In this document: piece by piece, positions 55,129 through 64,000 of the stretch
Numbering within the stretch: position 1 is the stretch's first letter
How the letters are laid out: each line of letters begins with the position of its first letter
Assembly (NCBI GenBank): GCA_018889975.1
Contig: CP076546.1
Coordinates: 2,604,001-2,668,000, forward strand
DNA length: 64,000 nt
Direction of reading: 5' to 3'
From: Bacillus sp. NP157
GTDB taxonomy: Bacteria; Pseudomonadota; Gammaproteobacteria; Xanthomonadales; Rhodanobacteraceae
Position numbers and translations under genes: made by a program
Notes under the pieces: generated by a model
Database searches by the model: none
Seen by the model: the letters and a program-made list of their open reading frames with translations, nothing else
What the model was told of the DNA's origin: nothing

Positions 55129-55896
55129 ATGGATTTCCTCACCCCCGAATTCTTCTCCGGCCTCGCCGCGATCATCCTCCTGGACCTGATCCTGGCCGGC
55201 GACAACGCGATCGTGATCGCCCTCGCCGCACGCAACCTCCCCCGCGAACTGCAGAAGAAGGCCGTGTTCTGGGGCACCTTCGGCGCCATCGCCCTACGCA
55301 TCGTGCTGACCTTCGCCGTCATCTGGCTGCTGAAGATCCCCGGCCTGATGCTCGCCGGCGGCCTGCTCCTGCTCCCGATCGCCTGGAAACTACTCAAGCA
55401 CGACGACCACGACCCCGACATCTCCCCCGCGAAGGGCTTTTGGGCCGCCATCCGCACCATCATCGTCGCCGACGCCCTGATGGGCCTGGACAACGTCCTG
55501 GCGATCGCGGGGGCCGCCAAGGGGCACATGGGCCTGGTCGTGCTCGGCCTGGCGATCAGCGTGCCGCTGGTGGTCTGGGGTTCCACCCTGATCCTCAAGC
55601 TGATCGAGCGCTTCCCCGTCATCATCTACATCGGCGCCGCCGCCATCGCCTGGACCGCCGCCCGGATGATCGCCCACGACCACCTGGTCGCCGGGTGGTT
55701 CGAGATGCACCCGTGGGCGCCCTGGACGCTCGACATCGTCCTCGTCGCCGGCATCACAGGCCTCGGCTACCTCGCCCAGCGAAAAAAGTGTAGGAGCGCG
55801 CCTGCGCGCGATCAGCGCAACAGGCCGCCGAGACAGCACCCGCCTGTGCGCGCCACCCGCGACAGCCGCCCGAGGTCGCCCCGCCCCCGCAGATAA
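55129..55896 (+). CDS. TerC-family membrane protein, likely Mn2+ exporter
   Basis: The 255-residue protein has ~7 transmembrane segments and the TerC motifs LAGDNAIVIALAARNLP and ADALMGLDNVLAIAGAA, whose Asp and Asn residues are conserved. Regulation by an upstream Mn riboswitch supports Mn2+ export (Alx-like), an inference. The native protein seems to end near residue 220 (GYLAQRKK). From residue 221 on, codons are read from a REP element (CRSAPARDQ) and then from GC-rich sequence, adding 35 basic residues to a TAA at 55894-55896. Confidence 0.9.
   Translation: MDFLTPEFFSGLAAIILLDLILAGDNAIVIALAARNLPRELQKKAVFWGTFGAIALRIVLTFAVIWLLKIPGLMLAGGLLLLPIAWKLLKHDDHDPDISPAKGFWAAIRTIIVADALMGLDNVLAIAGAAKGHMGLVVLGLAISVPLVVWGSTLILKLIERFPVIIYIGAAAIAWTAARMIAHDHLVAGWFEMHPWAPWTLDIVLVAGITGLGYLAQRKKCRSAPARDQRNRPPRQHPPVRATRDSRPRSPRPRR
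55789..55811 (+). repeat. REP element inside the TerC gene's 3' end
   Basis: A forward REP that is translated in frame as CRSAPAR; the TAG within it is out of frame here, unlike at 36669. Confidence 0.85.
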
Positions 55897-55920
55897 AAAA
55901 GGCCGCCCGAAGGCGGCCTT
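55894..55920 (-). terminator. Rho-independent terminator of the outer-membrane barrel gene
   Basis: AAGGCCGCC pairs with GGCGGCCTT; A's at 55895-55900 form the U-tail on the minus strand. It lies 47 bp past the stop of the gene at 55968-56822 and coincides with the TerC stop codon. Confidence 0.85.
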
Positions 55921-55967
55921 GGATTCCCCCCGGCAAGGGCGACGGCAAGCCGTCGCCAACCGGCTGG

Positions 55968-56822
55968 TCAGAACCGGAAGCGCACGTAGGCGGCCGGTCC
56001 GTTGAGCTTCATGTCCAGGTCGAGATCGTAACGGCTCTTGTCCTGGTTCAGCTTGATGCGGGTGTAAGCATACTCCGCACCGAAGCCGACGTTCTGCCAC
56101 GGGAACCACTCCAGGCCAATCGCCGTGTCGTAGATGTGCCCGTTGAGCGGACCGCCATTCTTCTTCACGCCCGACGCGTTGATGTACATGCGCCACTGGT
56201 CGTTGAACGCATGGCGCCAGCCCAGCTGCAGGTTGGGCGCCCAGGCATCGAGGTTGGTCGACGCACCCTGCTGCTCGGTGTCGCCATTGATCGTCGCCGA
56301 GCCGTAGATGCTCGCGTGCACCTTGTAGTACGCCGCACCCAGGCCGACGCCGAACACATCGTCGCCGGTACCGAACCACCACTTGTAGGCCGCGCTGCCG
56401 AAGCTGAACTTCAGGTCACCCTTGACCCGCGCGGTGGCGTCGATCGGCTGGCCGAGGAAGTTGATCTGGTCGGAAAGCGTTTTCGACTGCGAGCGATTCA
56501 CTTCGTACCAGTCGAACGCAAAGCCCTGGTGTTCGCCGATGAGGAAGTCGAGGCGGACGCGCGGCACCGTCTTGTGCTTCTTGAAGTTGAGATCGTCTTC
56601 GAGGTTCACGTCGCCGCTGGAGTTCAGCGTCGGCGTCTTCGCACCGATGGTGGTGTCGTTGTTGGTGTAGTAGCCACCGACCCAGAGGCTGATGTTATCG
56701 AGGGCGGGGGACTGGGACTTCTTCGTGCTGTCCTGCGCATGCGCAGCGGCACCGAAGAGTGCGAGCGATGCAAGTGCCAGCCCGGAAGCGGCCTTGCTGA
56801 AACGAGTTGGGCGGATGCGCAT
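55968..56822 (-). CDS. Outer-membrane beta-barrel protein of unknown function
   Basis: The 284-residue protein has a signal peptide (ending AHAQ), then alternating aromatic/polar strands (SLWVGGYYTNND, FAFDWYEVNRSQ, AYKWWFGTGDDVF, WRHAFNDQWRMYINASG), and ends PAAYVRFRF, a typical barrel C-terminus with a final Phe. It resembles small 8-10 stranded OMPs, but I do not recognise a named family. ATG 56822 has AGGGAG 7 bp upstream. It is the last minus-strand gene of this block and has its own terminator. Confidence 0.85.
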   Translation of the reverse strand: MRIRPTRFSKAASGLALASLALFGAAAHAQDSTKKSQSPALDNISLWVGGYYTNNDTTIGAKTPTLNSSGDVNLEDDLNFKKHKTVPRVRLDFLIGEHQGFAFDWYEVNRSQSKTLSDQINFLGQPIDATARVKGDLKFSFGSAAYKWWFGTGDDVFGVGLGAAYYKVHASIYGSATINGDTEQQGASTNLDAWAPNLQLGWRHAFNDQWRMYINASGVKKNGGPLNGHIYDTAIGLEWFPWQNVGFGAEYAYTRIKLNQDKSRYDLDLDMKLNGPAAYVRFRF

Positions 56823-56965
56823 CAAGAAACTCCCTGCTACTTTTTTGTTTTGATCGGGTGAACCCCCAGCAAAATATTAACGATTGATTGTGTGTGCATT
56901 ACGTGCACGGGAACTTCCGCGCGTTTGAACATCGTTCATGCACGGTCCGGTGAATGTGTCGTGAA

Positions 56966-57070
56966 GAGCACCGCCGACAGGATCGGCTCCGCCAGGCAAA
57001 AAAGCCAGGACGTCGCGTCCTGGCTTTTTTACGCTCTCCCCTGGAGAAGTCGATCCTGTCGGCGATGCTC
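56966..57070. repeat. Nested inverted repeat with an internal bidirectional terminator-like hairpin
   Basis: Two 20-bp arms (GAGCACCGCCGACAGGATCG at 56966-56985 and its near-exact complement at 57051-57070, 19/20) enclose a second perfect hairpin, AAAAAAGCCAGGACG...CGTCCTGGCTTTTTT (56998-57030). The inner hairpin reads as a terminator on both strands and lies 44 bp downstream of the stop of the minus-strand gene ending at 57074. The outer arms suggest a small mobile or REP-like unit of 105 bp rather than a simple terminator. Confidence 0.75.
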
Positions 57071-57073
57071 TGC

Positions 57074-58471
57074 CTACAAGGTGATCGGCAGGCGCACCGT
57101 CACCGTGGTGTCTGGCGTGTCGCGCGTGACGCCTACGCCCAGCGTCACGTTCAGTGTTTCCTTGTCGTTGTACCGATACGAACCACCGATCAGCAACGAA
57201 CCCAGCGTGGCGCGCGCAGAACCCGGCAGCGGGTGACTGTCCTGCTGCGTACGTCCGACAAACGCCTGGTCGTAGCCGATGCTGATCGACGCCTTCTCGT
57301 TCAGCGACAAGCCCATGCCGATGCTGATGTCCGCGATGTCGCCGGCCTTGATGTCACCGAGGAACTGCTTGCCCGAGCCCAGTACGTTACGACTGACGTT
57401 CTTTCGCTCGAAGTTGTGCAGGTAGCTGAAGTTGCCGAAAAACACCACCGGATCGGAGGGGTATAGCCAGGTCATGCCCAACTGCGCAGAGTAGAAACCC
57501 GAGCCGGTGGGATTCTTCAGCGGCAGGCCGGTACCAGTGTAGTTCGCCACGCAACGCGTGACGCAATCGCTGGTGACCTCGAACGGATCCTCACCGGTAC
57601 GCGACTTCGCGCGGAACCAGCCGATGTAATACGGCTTGTCCGCACCACCGTCGTTGATCTGGTAGCGCAGCGTGGCTTCGACGTCACCGATGCCCTTGCC
57701 GCTCGTGGTGAACAGGTTGTCCTGCGCGGTGCCGGTAAAGATCTCGCGGCTGATCGTGTCCGTGTGCGAGTCCACGTAGGGCACGCGCACTTCCAGTTCC
57801 ATGCGATTGGTCAGGCCGTAACGGAAGGCAAGCGCGCCGGTCTGCGTCGTCTGCTTGACCTGCCGGACATCGACCAGGCCGATGAGGATCGCGGGAATCA
57901 CGGTGTAGCCGACAAGGGCCACACGATCGCTCGAGGAATACCCGTACTGGTACGACGGCTCGATGATCAGCTTGCCGCGTGGCGTGAGCACGCCGGGCTG
58001 GTCGAAGATCGGCGCGACCTCAGGCGGATGTTCGTCGGTATCCGGCCGTTTCCCCACCGGTTGCGTGGCGGCCACCGGCTGCGAGACGGGAGCCGACGGT
58101 GCACCAGGTGCCGGTGTTCCCGGCGTTCCGGGATCCTGCGGCGGCGCACTCTGGGCACCCGCCACGCCCGGCGCACCCGTCGCGCGCGCCTCCTCCAGCG
58201 CCGTCATGCCAACGGCTTTCCTCAGCTCGCTGTACTGGACCTCCTGGGAGGCCAGCTCGCGCTTCATCTGTTCGAGCTCAGCCAGCTGTTCCGCCATGCG
58301 GCTGCGCATCGCATCGATCTTTCGACCCTGCGCTTCGATCTTTTCCCGCAACGCCGGGTCCGTCGTGGCGGACTCCTGCGCGAGACACGCGCCGATCCAC
58401 ATCGGCAACACCGCGAGCGACAGCGCGCCCACGCACGTTTTTGCCTGCATCACCCTGCCATTGCGATACAT
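57074..58471 (-). CDS. FapF-like outer-membrane barrel with N-terminal coiled coil
   Basis: The 465-residue protein has a signal peptide (about residues 1-31), a heptad-rich coiled-coil stretch (about 38-90, KIEAQGRKIDAMRSRMAEQL), a Pro/Ala linker (98-140), and a C-terminal beta-barrel with alternating strands (IIEPSYQYGYSSSDRVALVG to the final PITL). This layout is that of FapF, the outer-membrane secretion channel of functional-amyloid operons, where the coiled coil gates or trimerises the pore. It follows the fapE-like gene with a 3-bp gap. An alternative ATG at 58450 would still keep the signal peptide. Assignment is by architecture and gene order, so FapF-like rather than proven FapF. 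Confidence 0.72.
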   Translation of the reverse strand: MYRNGRVMQAKTCVGALSLAVLPMWIGACLAQESATTDPALREKIEAQGRKIDAMRSRMAEQLAELEQMKRELASQEVQYSELRKAVGMTALEEARATGAPGVAGAQSAPPQDPGTPGTPAPGAPSAPVSQPVAATQPVGKRPDTDEHPPEVAPIFDQPGVLTPRGKLIIEPSYQYGYSSSDRVALVGYTVIPAILIGLVDVRQVKQTTQTGALAFRYGLTNRMELEVRVPYVDSHTDTISREIFTGTAQDNLFTTSGKGIGDVEATLRYQINDGGADKPYYIGWFRAKSRTGEDPFEVTSDCVTRCVANYTGTGLPLKNPTGSGFYSAQLGMTWLYPSDPVVFFGNFSYLHNFERKNVSRNVLGSGKQFLGDIKAGDIADISIGMGLSLNEKASISIGYDQAFVGRTQQDSHPLPGSARATLGSLLIGGSYRYNDKETLNVTLGVGVTRDTPDTTVTVRLPITL

Positions 58472-58474
58472 GCG

Positions 58475-59083
58475 TTAGTTCCCCCGGAACTGGATCACCG
58501 CATCCTTTATCGATTCGTCGATGCGCATGTTCTGCAACATCTGCGAGGTATTGACGGAGGCGTCGATCTTGGTGGTGGCCGTGATGGCCTGGTTATCCAG
58601 GGAGTTCTGCACCACCAGTCCCGCCGCCGATCCCGAAGGAATGGTGACCGTACCGAGGCTGGATGGCAGTGTGATCGCCTGGCTGCTTTGTGCTGCGCTG
58701 GTGCTCGCATTGGTCGTCGTCGCGGCCGTCGTCGCGGTGGTGCTCGCGGCATTGCTTGCCGCCGGCTGGGTGACCGTCACGCCGCTGACGCCATTGGTGA
58801 CGACCGTGGTACCGAGCACGTTACGCAGGGCATTCGCCTGGTCCGCCGTCATCTGGGCAATGTCAGGGATGTTTACCGATTGCCTGACGGCCTCGATTCC
58901 GTTGACCAGCACCGTCCGCTCAAGGCCGATCGACGCATGGAGCGAGCCGATATCGAAGCCACCGCGGATGGCGTCAAGGTGTGCGTCGGGCACGGCGTGG
59001 TTTATGGGAAAGTCCGCGGCATGCAGCGCACCGCAGGCACCAAGGGCGATCGCCGTGGCGATCAGTAGTCGTCGGGTGCTCAT
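58475..59083 (-). CDS. FapE-like secreted protein with double-glycine motif
   Basis: The 202-residue protein has a Sec signal (MSTRRLLIATAIALGACGAL, cut near HAAD), then VPDAHLDAIRGG at residues 31-42. This fits a double-glycine leader: hydrophobic residues at -4 (Ile), -7 (Leu) and -12 (Val) before GG. The middle (about 108-135) is a Thr/Ala/Ser-rich low-complexity stretch. The C-terminal 45 residues (VVQNSLDNQAITATTKIDAS) end DAVIQFRGN. Its place between the C39 peptidase and the FapF-like channel is that of fapE. The start overlaps the peptidase stop (ATGA). Identity rests on order and composition, not on a clear family match. Confidence 0.65.
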   Translation of the reverse strand: MSTRRLLIATAIALGACGALHAADFPINHAVPDAHLDAIRGGFDIGSLHASIGLERTVLVNGIEAVRQSVNIPDIAQMTADQANALRNVLGTTVVTNGVSGVTVTQPAASNAASTTATTAATTTNASTSAAQSSQAITLPSSLGTVTIPSGSAAGLVVQNSLDNQAITATTKIDASVNTSQMLQNMRIDESIKDAVIQFRGN

Positions 59084-59763
59084 ATGTCCCCCGGTCCGCG
59101 CTTTGGCATGACGATCGGTCCGAGGCCATTGCGCTCGATGCCTTCGGAAATCGGTGCCGCAGGCGCGACAGCCCAGTCGCGCGGACTATTGAAGATGGCG
59201 CGGTCGCGTTCGTTGTGGATGACGAAAACGATGTGGTTCTTCCACATGTCGTCGAAGCGCCGCCGTGACATGGACCGGGTGCCACGGGCGGGATCCCCGA
59301 TCAGCACACGGTCGTTCTTGTAACCCTTGACCACCACGAAATGGTGATAGCCACGTTCGTCGATCAGGACGATGGCCGGAATGCCCTCTTCGTCCAGTTT
59401 TTCCAGTGGCACGTCGAAGCCATCGGCTTCGAAACCACGCGACGCAAGGAAGCGCTTGATGTCGAGCAACGAAAACCCTTCGCGATTGATCTTGCCCCGA
59501 TCGCCGTGCGAATACATGACGTCGAACGCGGATTGCTCGTCGATGGGATACGCGTACTGGAAGGTGAGCAGGGTCGCGACCGCCGCCGAACCGCAGCTGA
59601 AATCGTATTTCTGCCGGATGGTGTTGCGGAACCGCGCTTCCTTGAGGCTGGTCATCTTGACCGGATACGAGATCTGCGGGCTGGTCTGCACCTGGGCCTT
59701 GTTGGCCATGGCGAAAGGAGACGCCAGGACCAGGAGGGCAACCATGGTGCAGGCTGCCCTCAT
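59080..59763 (-). CDS. FapD-like periplasmic C39-type cysteine peptidase
   Basis: The 227-residue protein has a Sec signal (1-20) and a C39 peptidase fold: catalytic Cys57 in QKYDFSCGSAAVATLL, His141 in GYHHFVVVKGY, and Asp157 in LIGDPARGTRS. C39 domains normally process double-glycine leaders on ABC exporters. This one is free-standing with its own signal peptide, as in the FapD proteins of functional-amyloid operons. The start shares one base with the preceding gene's stop (TGATG). Likely substrates are the neighbouring exported proteins. The C-terminal 45 residues lack known motifs. Confidence 0.85.
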   Translation of the reverse strand: MRAACTMVALLVLASPFAMANKAQVQTSPQISYPVKMTSLKEARFRNTIRQKYDFSCGSAAVATLLTFQYAYPIDEQSAFDVMYSHGDRGKINREGFSLLDIKRFLASRGFEADGFDVPLEKLDEEGIPAIVLIDERGYHHFVVVKGYKNDRVLIGDPARGTRSMSRRRFDDMWKNHIVFVIHNERDRAIFNSPRDWAVAPAAPISEGIERNGLGPIVMPKRGPGDI

Positions 59764-60125
59764 CAGTTCATCCTCACGATAACGCTGGTGCTGTTCTGGA
59801 TCAGGACGTTGTTGCCCGAGTTCTGGATGGTCGTGTTCAGGCCCGCGGCATTACCGAACGCGCCGCCACCAACGTTATTGGCGCCATTGCCAATACTGAA
59901 GTTGGAGTTGCCGTCGACGGTGCCGTTCGTGTCCTGGTTCACGACGTTGTTCGTGTACGTATCCGTACCGCCGCTCATGTCTTGCAGCTTGTCGACAGGT
60001 GTTGCGACGCCGAACGACGGTGGCGGCTGCTCGCCCGGTGGCGTGGCGTGGGCCGCGCTCGCGACGCATGTGATGGCCGCCATGGCGAGCGCGAGGTACG
60101 CCGCGTGGGGTCGGGACATCGGCAT
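59763..60125 (-). CDS. Small Asn-rich secreted protein, possible amyloid subunit (FapB/C-like)
   Basis: The 120-residue protein has a signal peptide (about 1-27), a second candidate cleavage motif VDKLQDMSGG (Met at -4, Leu at -7, GG at 52-53), and an Asn/Gly-rich mature part: TYTNNVVNQDTNGTVDGNSN then GANNVGGGAFGNAAGLNTTI and QNSGNNVLIQNSTSVIV. The C-terminal QNSxxNxxIQ pattern recurs in the large partner protein. Composition fits an amyloid-forming or nucleator subunit. ATG 60125 has AGGAG ~8 bp upstream; the frame is open to 60200. Confidence 0.65.
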   Translation of the reverse strand: MPMSRPHAAYLALAMAAITCVASAAHATPPGEQPPPSFGVATPVDKLQDMSGGTDTYTNNVVNQDTNGTVDGNSNFSIGNGANNVGGGAFGNAAGLNTTIQNSGNNVLIQNSTSVIVRMN

Positions 60126-60217
60126 GGGTGTTCTCCTGAGGCTGGGGATCCCCTTTTGCGTTCCACGAGGCGCCGCGTGGGCGCCTCGTGGTTCCGTCAC
60201 TACACTTCGTGCGCGTG

Positions 60218-61189
60218 TTACGGCGTTGCGGCAGGCATGTTGATGCTTGCCTGGACGCTCACACCCTGCTGGATCAGGCCGTTCGCGCCGGAGTTCTGCG
60301 CGAAGTTGCCCACGCCCGCGAGCGTGGCGCCCGCACCGGACATGTCGTTGGCCATGCTGTACGAACCGGCGTTGACGCTGTTGGAGCCGCCGTTGCCGCC
60401 CGAACCACCCGCGCCAGCGGTGTTGCTGCCACCCATGCCCATGCCACCGGCACCTGCCGCACCGCCGTCACCGGAGGTCGCCGTTGCCGTACCGCCGGCG
60501 CCCGCCGTAGCGGTTCCGCCGGTGCTGGTCGGCGAAGCGTCGCCCGAGGTCGGCACGGCGCCGGTGCTGGCCGATGCGCCGCCCGTGCTGGCCGATGCGC
60601 CGCCCGTGCTGGCCGTCGAGCCGCCCGTCGGAGCGCCACCGCCCGCGCCGCGCGAACGTGCCGCGCCGCCGTCACCGGATGCGTCACCACCGTTTCCGTG
60701 CGCGCTGCCACCGTCGCCGCTGGTGTCGCCGCCGTAGGCAAGGCTGGCGCCGAGCGCGCCGCCGCTGCCTTCGGACGCGTCACCACCGACCGCACCGCGA
60801 GCAGTCGAGCGTCCGCTGTTGCCACCGTCACCGCCGCTACCGCCGCGGCCGCCGGCACCCCAGGCATCGCCACCCGATCCACCGCGCGCGCCATTGGCGT
60901 TGCCGGTGTTCGCCGCGATGTTTCCGAAGTTGTACGTGGAGTTGTCAGTCACCGCACCGTTGAGCGTCGTGTTGGCGACGGCGTTCGTGGTGTTGAACGA
61001 GTTGGTGTTCGTGGTCGTGTTGGTATGGGTCGAGCTATCGGTCCACGTCGAGTTGTCGGTGTACTGCACCGCGATCGATTTACGCTGTGCGGTCGGACCG
61101 GCGGCACCGGTCTGGGTATCGTCGGCCATGGCCGGCAGCGCGAATCCGATAGCAAGGCAGATCGCCGAAGCGATGAGGGTCTTACGCAT
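60218..61189 (-). CDS. Gly/Ser/Ala-rich secreted repeat protein, possible major amyloid subunit
   Basis: The 323-residue protein has a Sec signal (MRKTLIASAICLAIGFALPA, then MADD). Residues 43-97 are Asn/Thr-rich (YTDNSTWTDSSTHTNTTTNT), 98-270 are Gly/Ala/Ser-rich (many GGSGGDGG- and STGGASA-type runs), and 271-323 are Asn/Gln-rich (GVGNFAQNSGANGLIQQGVS). The tail pattern NxxxxQNSxxNxxIQ matches the small partner. There is no Cys in the mature part. First gene of the operon, with AGGAGA before ATG 61189. By position and composition it could be the fiber protein (FapC/FapB-like), but the repeat pattern is not the standard Fap repeat. Confidence 0.62.
   Translation of the reverse strand: MRKTLIASAICLAIGFALPAMADDTQTGAAGPTAQRKSIAVQYTDNSTWTDSSTHTNTTTNTNSFNTTNAVANTTLNGAVTDNSTYNFGNIAANTGNANGARGGSGGDAWGAGGRGGSGGDGGNSGRSTARGAVGGDASEGSGGALGASLAYGGDTSGDGGSAHGNGGDASGDGGAARSRGAGGGAPTGGSTASTGGASASTGGASASTGAVPTSGDASPTSTGGTATAGAGGTATATSGDGGAAGAGGMGMGGSNTAGAGGSGGNGGSNSVNAGSYSMANDMSGAGATLAGVGNFAQNSGANGLIQQGVSVQASINMPAATP
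60564..60626 (-). repeat. 21-bp tandem repeat inside the Gly-rich gene
   Basis: The unit GTGCTGGCCGATGCGCCGCC(C) occurs twice exactly (60564-60584, 60585-60605) and once diverged (60606-60626). It encodes the GGASAST repeats and could change length by slippage. Confidence 0.85.
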
Positions 61190-63533
<2,344 letters not shown>

Positions 63534-63556
63534 CGCCTCCGGCCGAACCGCCGCCC

Positions 63557-63579
63557 TGTAGGAGCGCGCCTGCGCGCGA
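63557..63579 (+). repeat. REP element
   Basis: A forward REP 24 bp after the fadH stop and 37 bp before TIR element D. Confidence 0.82.
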
Positions 63580-63615
63580 TTGGCTCTGCGCGGCGCTCGA
63601 ACCTGGCCGCAGGAC

Positions 63616-63753
63616 AGCCCTCGCTGCCTACCCTCGCTGCTCAAACAGGTCCTCCGCGCTCGACAAGGTTGGCCGCAGCCGCGGCCCATGTACTTATTGG
63701 CCTACGGCCGCTCACTTGTGCGGAACTCGCCTCGAGGGTAGGCAGCGAGGGCC
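63616..63753 (+). repeat. TIR element copy D (138 bp, inverted relative of C)
   Basis: The ends match the shared terminal repeat with one or two changes (AGCCCTCGCTGCCTACCC; GCAGCGAGGGC). The interior parallels copy C read on the opposite strand, including GACAAGGTTGGCCGCAGCCG and GGCCTACGGCCGCTC. Confidence 0.78.
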
Positions 63754-63780
63754 GTCTTCATCCTTGCCGCGAGATTTGTG

Positions 63781-63803
63781 CGTAGGAGCGCGCCCGCGCG
63801 CGA
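63781..63803 (+). repeat. REP element
   Basis: A forward REP with changes in the first base and centre (CGCCCGCGCGCG). It starts a segment (AACCCTCAGCCCCGCTTCGA, ATGAGGCCATGCGTTCATGC) that parallels 21717-21780 in island 1. Confidence 0.78.
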
Positions 63804-63983
63804 ACCCTCAGCCCCGCTTCGAGCGGATGAGGCCATGCGTTCATGCAGGCCAGCGATTCATCCGAGGACGTCGTGGTTCGTGGGTAATGGAAGCGTGGAA
63901 ACCGGCGCACGTCGTCGACGCGATGTGAGGGCATTTGATGAGGACGATGACTCACGGTCCTGCATCACCGCGCTGTTGGTTGT

Positions 63984-64000
63984 TCGCGCGCAGGCGCGCT
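63984..64000 (-). repeat. REP element, cut by the window end
   Basis: An inverted REP (TCGCGCGCAGGCGCGCT) that closes the REP-bounded segment starting at 63781; the last 6 bp lie outside the window. Confidence 0.75.

Larger units (their letters stand above)
63534..64000. other. Gene-free repeat island 3 (to the window edge)
   Basis: No credible gene is present. It mirrors island 2: the tail CGGCCGAACCGCCG, a REP, TIR element D, a REP, a segment like that in island 1, and a REP cut by the window end. Confidence 0.8.

Noticed and set aside
59080-59763. Peptide bacteriocin exporter (C39 ABC transporter) locus
   Set aside because: The peptidase lacks membrane and ATPase domains and no ABC transporter gene is nearby, so it is not a classical bacteriocin exporter.
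60218-61189. PE-PGRS-like or ice-nucleation protein
   Set aside because: The Gly-rich composition is similar, but there is no PE domain or octapeptide ice-nucleation repeat, and the operon context points to a Fap-like system.

Overview
The window is high-GC DNA from a gammaproteobacterium of the order Xanthomonadales, most likely a Rhodanobacteraceae member such as Luteibacter or Dyella. This rests on the gene order leuS-lptE-holA-nadD-rsfS-rlmH-maf-rng-yhdP, the pmbA-DUF1653-darP-tldD block, the many secreted metallopeptidases and the dense REP-type repeats 'GGAGCGCGCCTGCGCGCG'. The genus is an inference. No tRNA, rRNA, prophage, transposase or CRISPR array was seen.

Layout. Positions 1-2850 carry the end of an NYN/OST-HTH protein, then tilS, xseB and ispA. 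Positions 2770-3450 hold a lower-GC toxin gene with a broken antitoxin. Positions 3690-8000 hold DUF4870, pmbA, DUF1653, darP and tldD. Positions 9238-21206 are one long minus-strand housekeeping run: leuS, lptE, holA, nadD, rsfS, rlmH, maf, rng and yhdP. Positions 21207-22393 are a gene-free repeat island. Positions 22394-25891 are a pqi-type lipid transport operon. Positions 26049-42445 mix stress and export functions: CnoX, a GH127 glycosidase, a DUF4442 thioesterase-fold protein, M61, M14 and M13 peptidases, Dps, a lone histidine kinase, an ECF sigma factor, and a multicopper oxidase/phosphoesterase pair. Positions 42570-45742 are a Fur-box, TonB receptor and PiuC iron module. RapA, a rhomboid protease, GloA and an NCS2-type permease follow. 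A second repeat island (51570-52086) precedes OmpA and a lone PrpD. A Mn2+ (yybP-ykoY) riboswitch sits in front of a TerC-family gene. FadH and a third repeat island end the window.

The most interesting system is the minus-strand operon at 57074-61189. It encodes a Gly/Ser/Asn-rich secreted protein, a small Asn-rich secreted protein, a periplasmic C39-type cysteine peptidase without an ABC transporter, a secreted protein with a double-glycine motif, and an outer-membrane barrel with an N-terminal coiled coil. The order and protein types match the fapB/C-D-E-F part of functional-amyloid (Fap) operons, but the sequences look divergent. Two of the exported proteins carry bacteriocin-like double-glycine sites just after their Sec signal peptides, which suggests a Sec-then-C39 processing route.

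The repeat islands share a modular design. REP elements flank 139-239 bp elements with 21-bp terminal inverted repeats, joined by conserved linkers. Two of the 239-bp elements face each other as a long inverted pair. One REP supplies the stop codon of a peptidase gene, and another is translated as the tail of the TerC protein.
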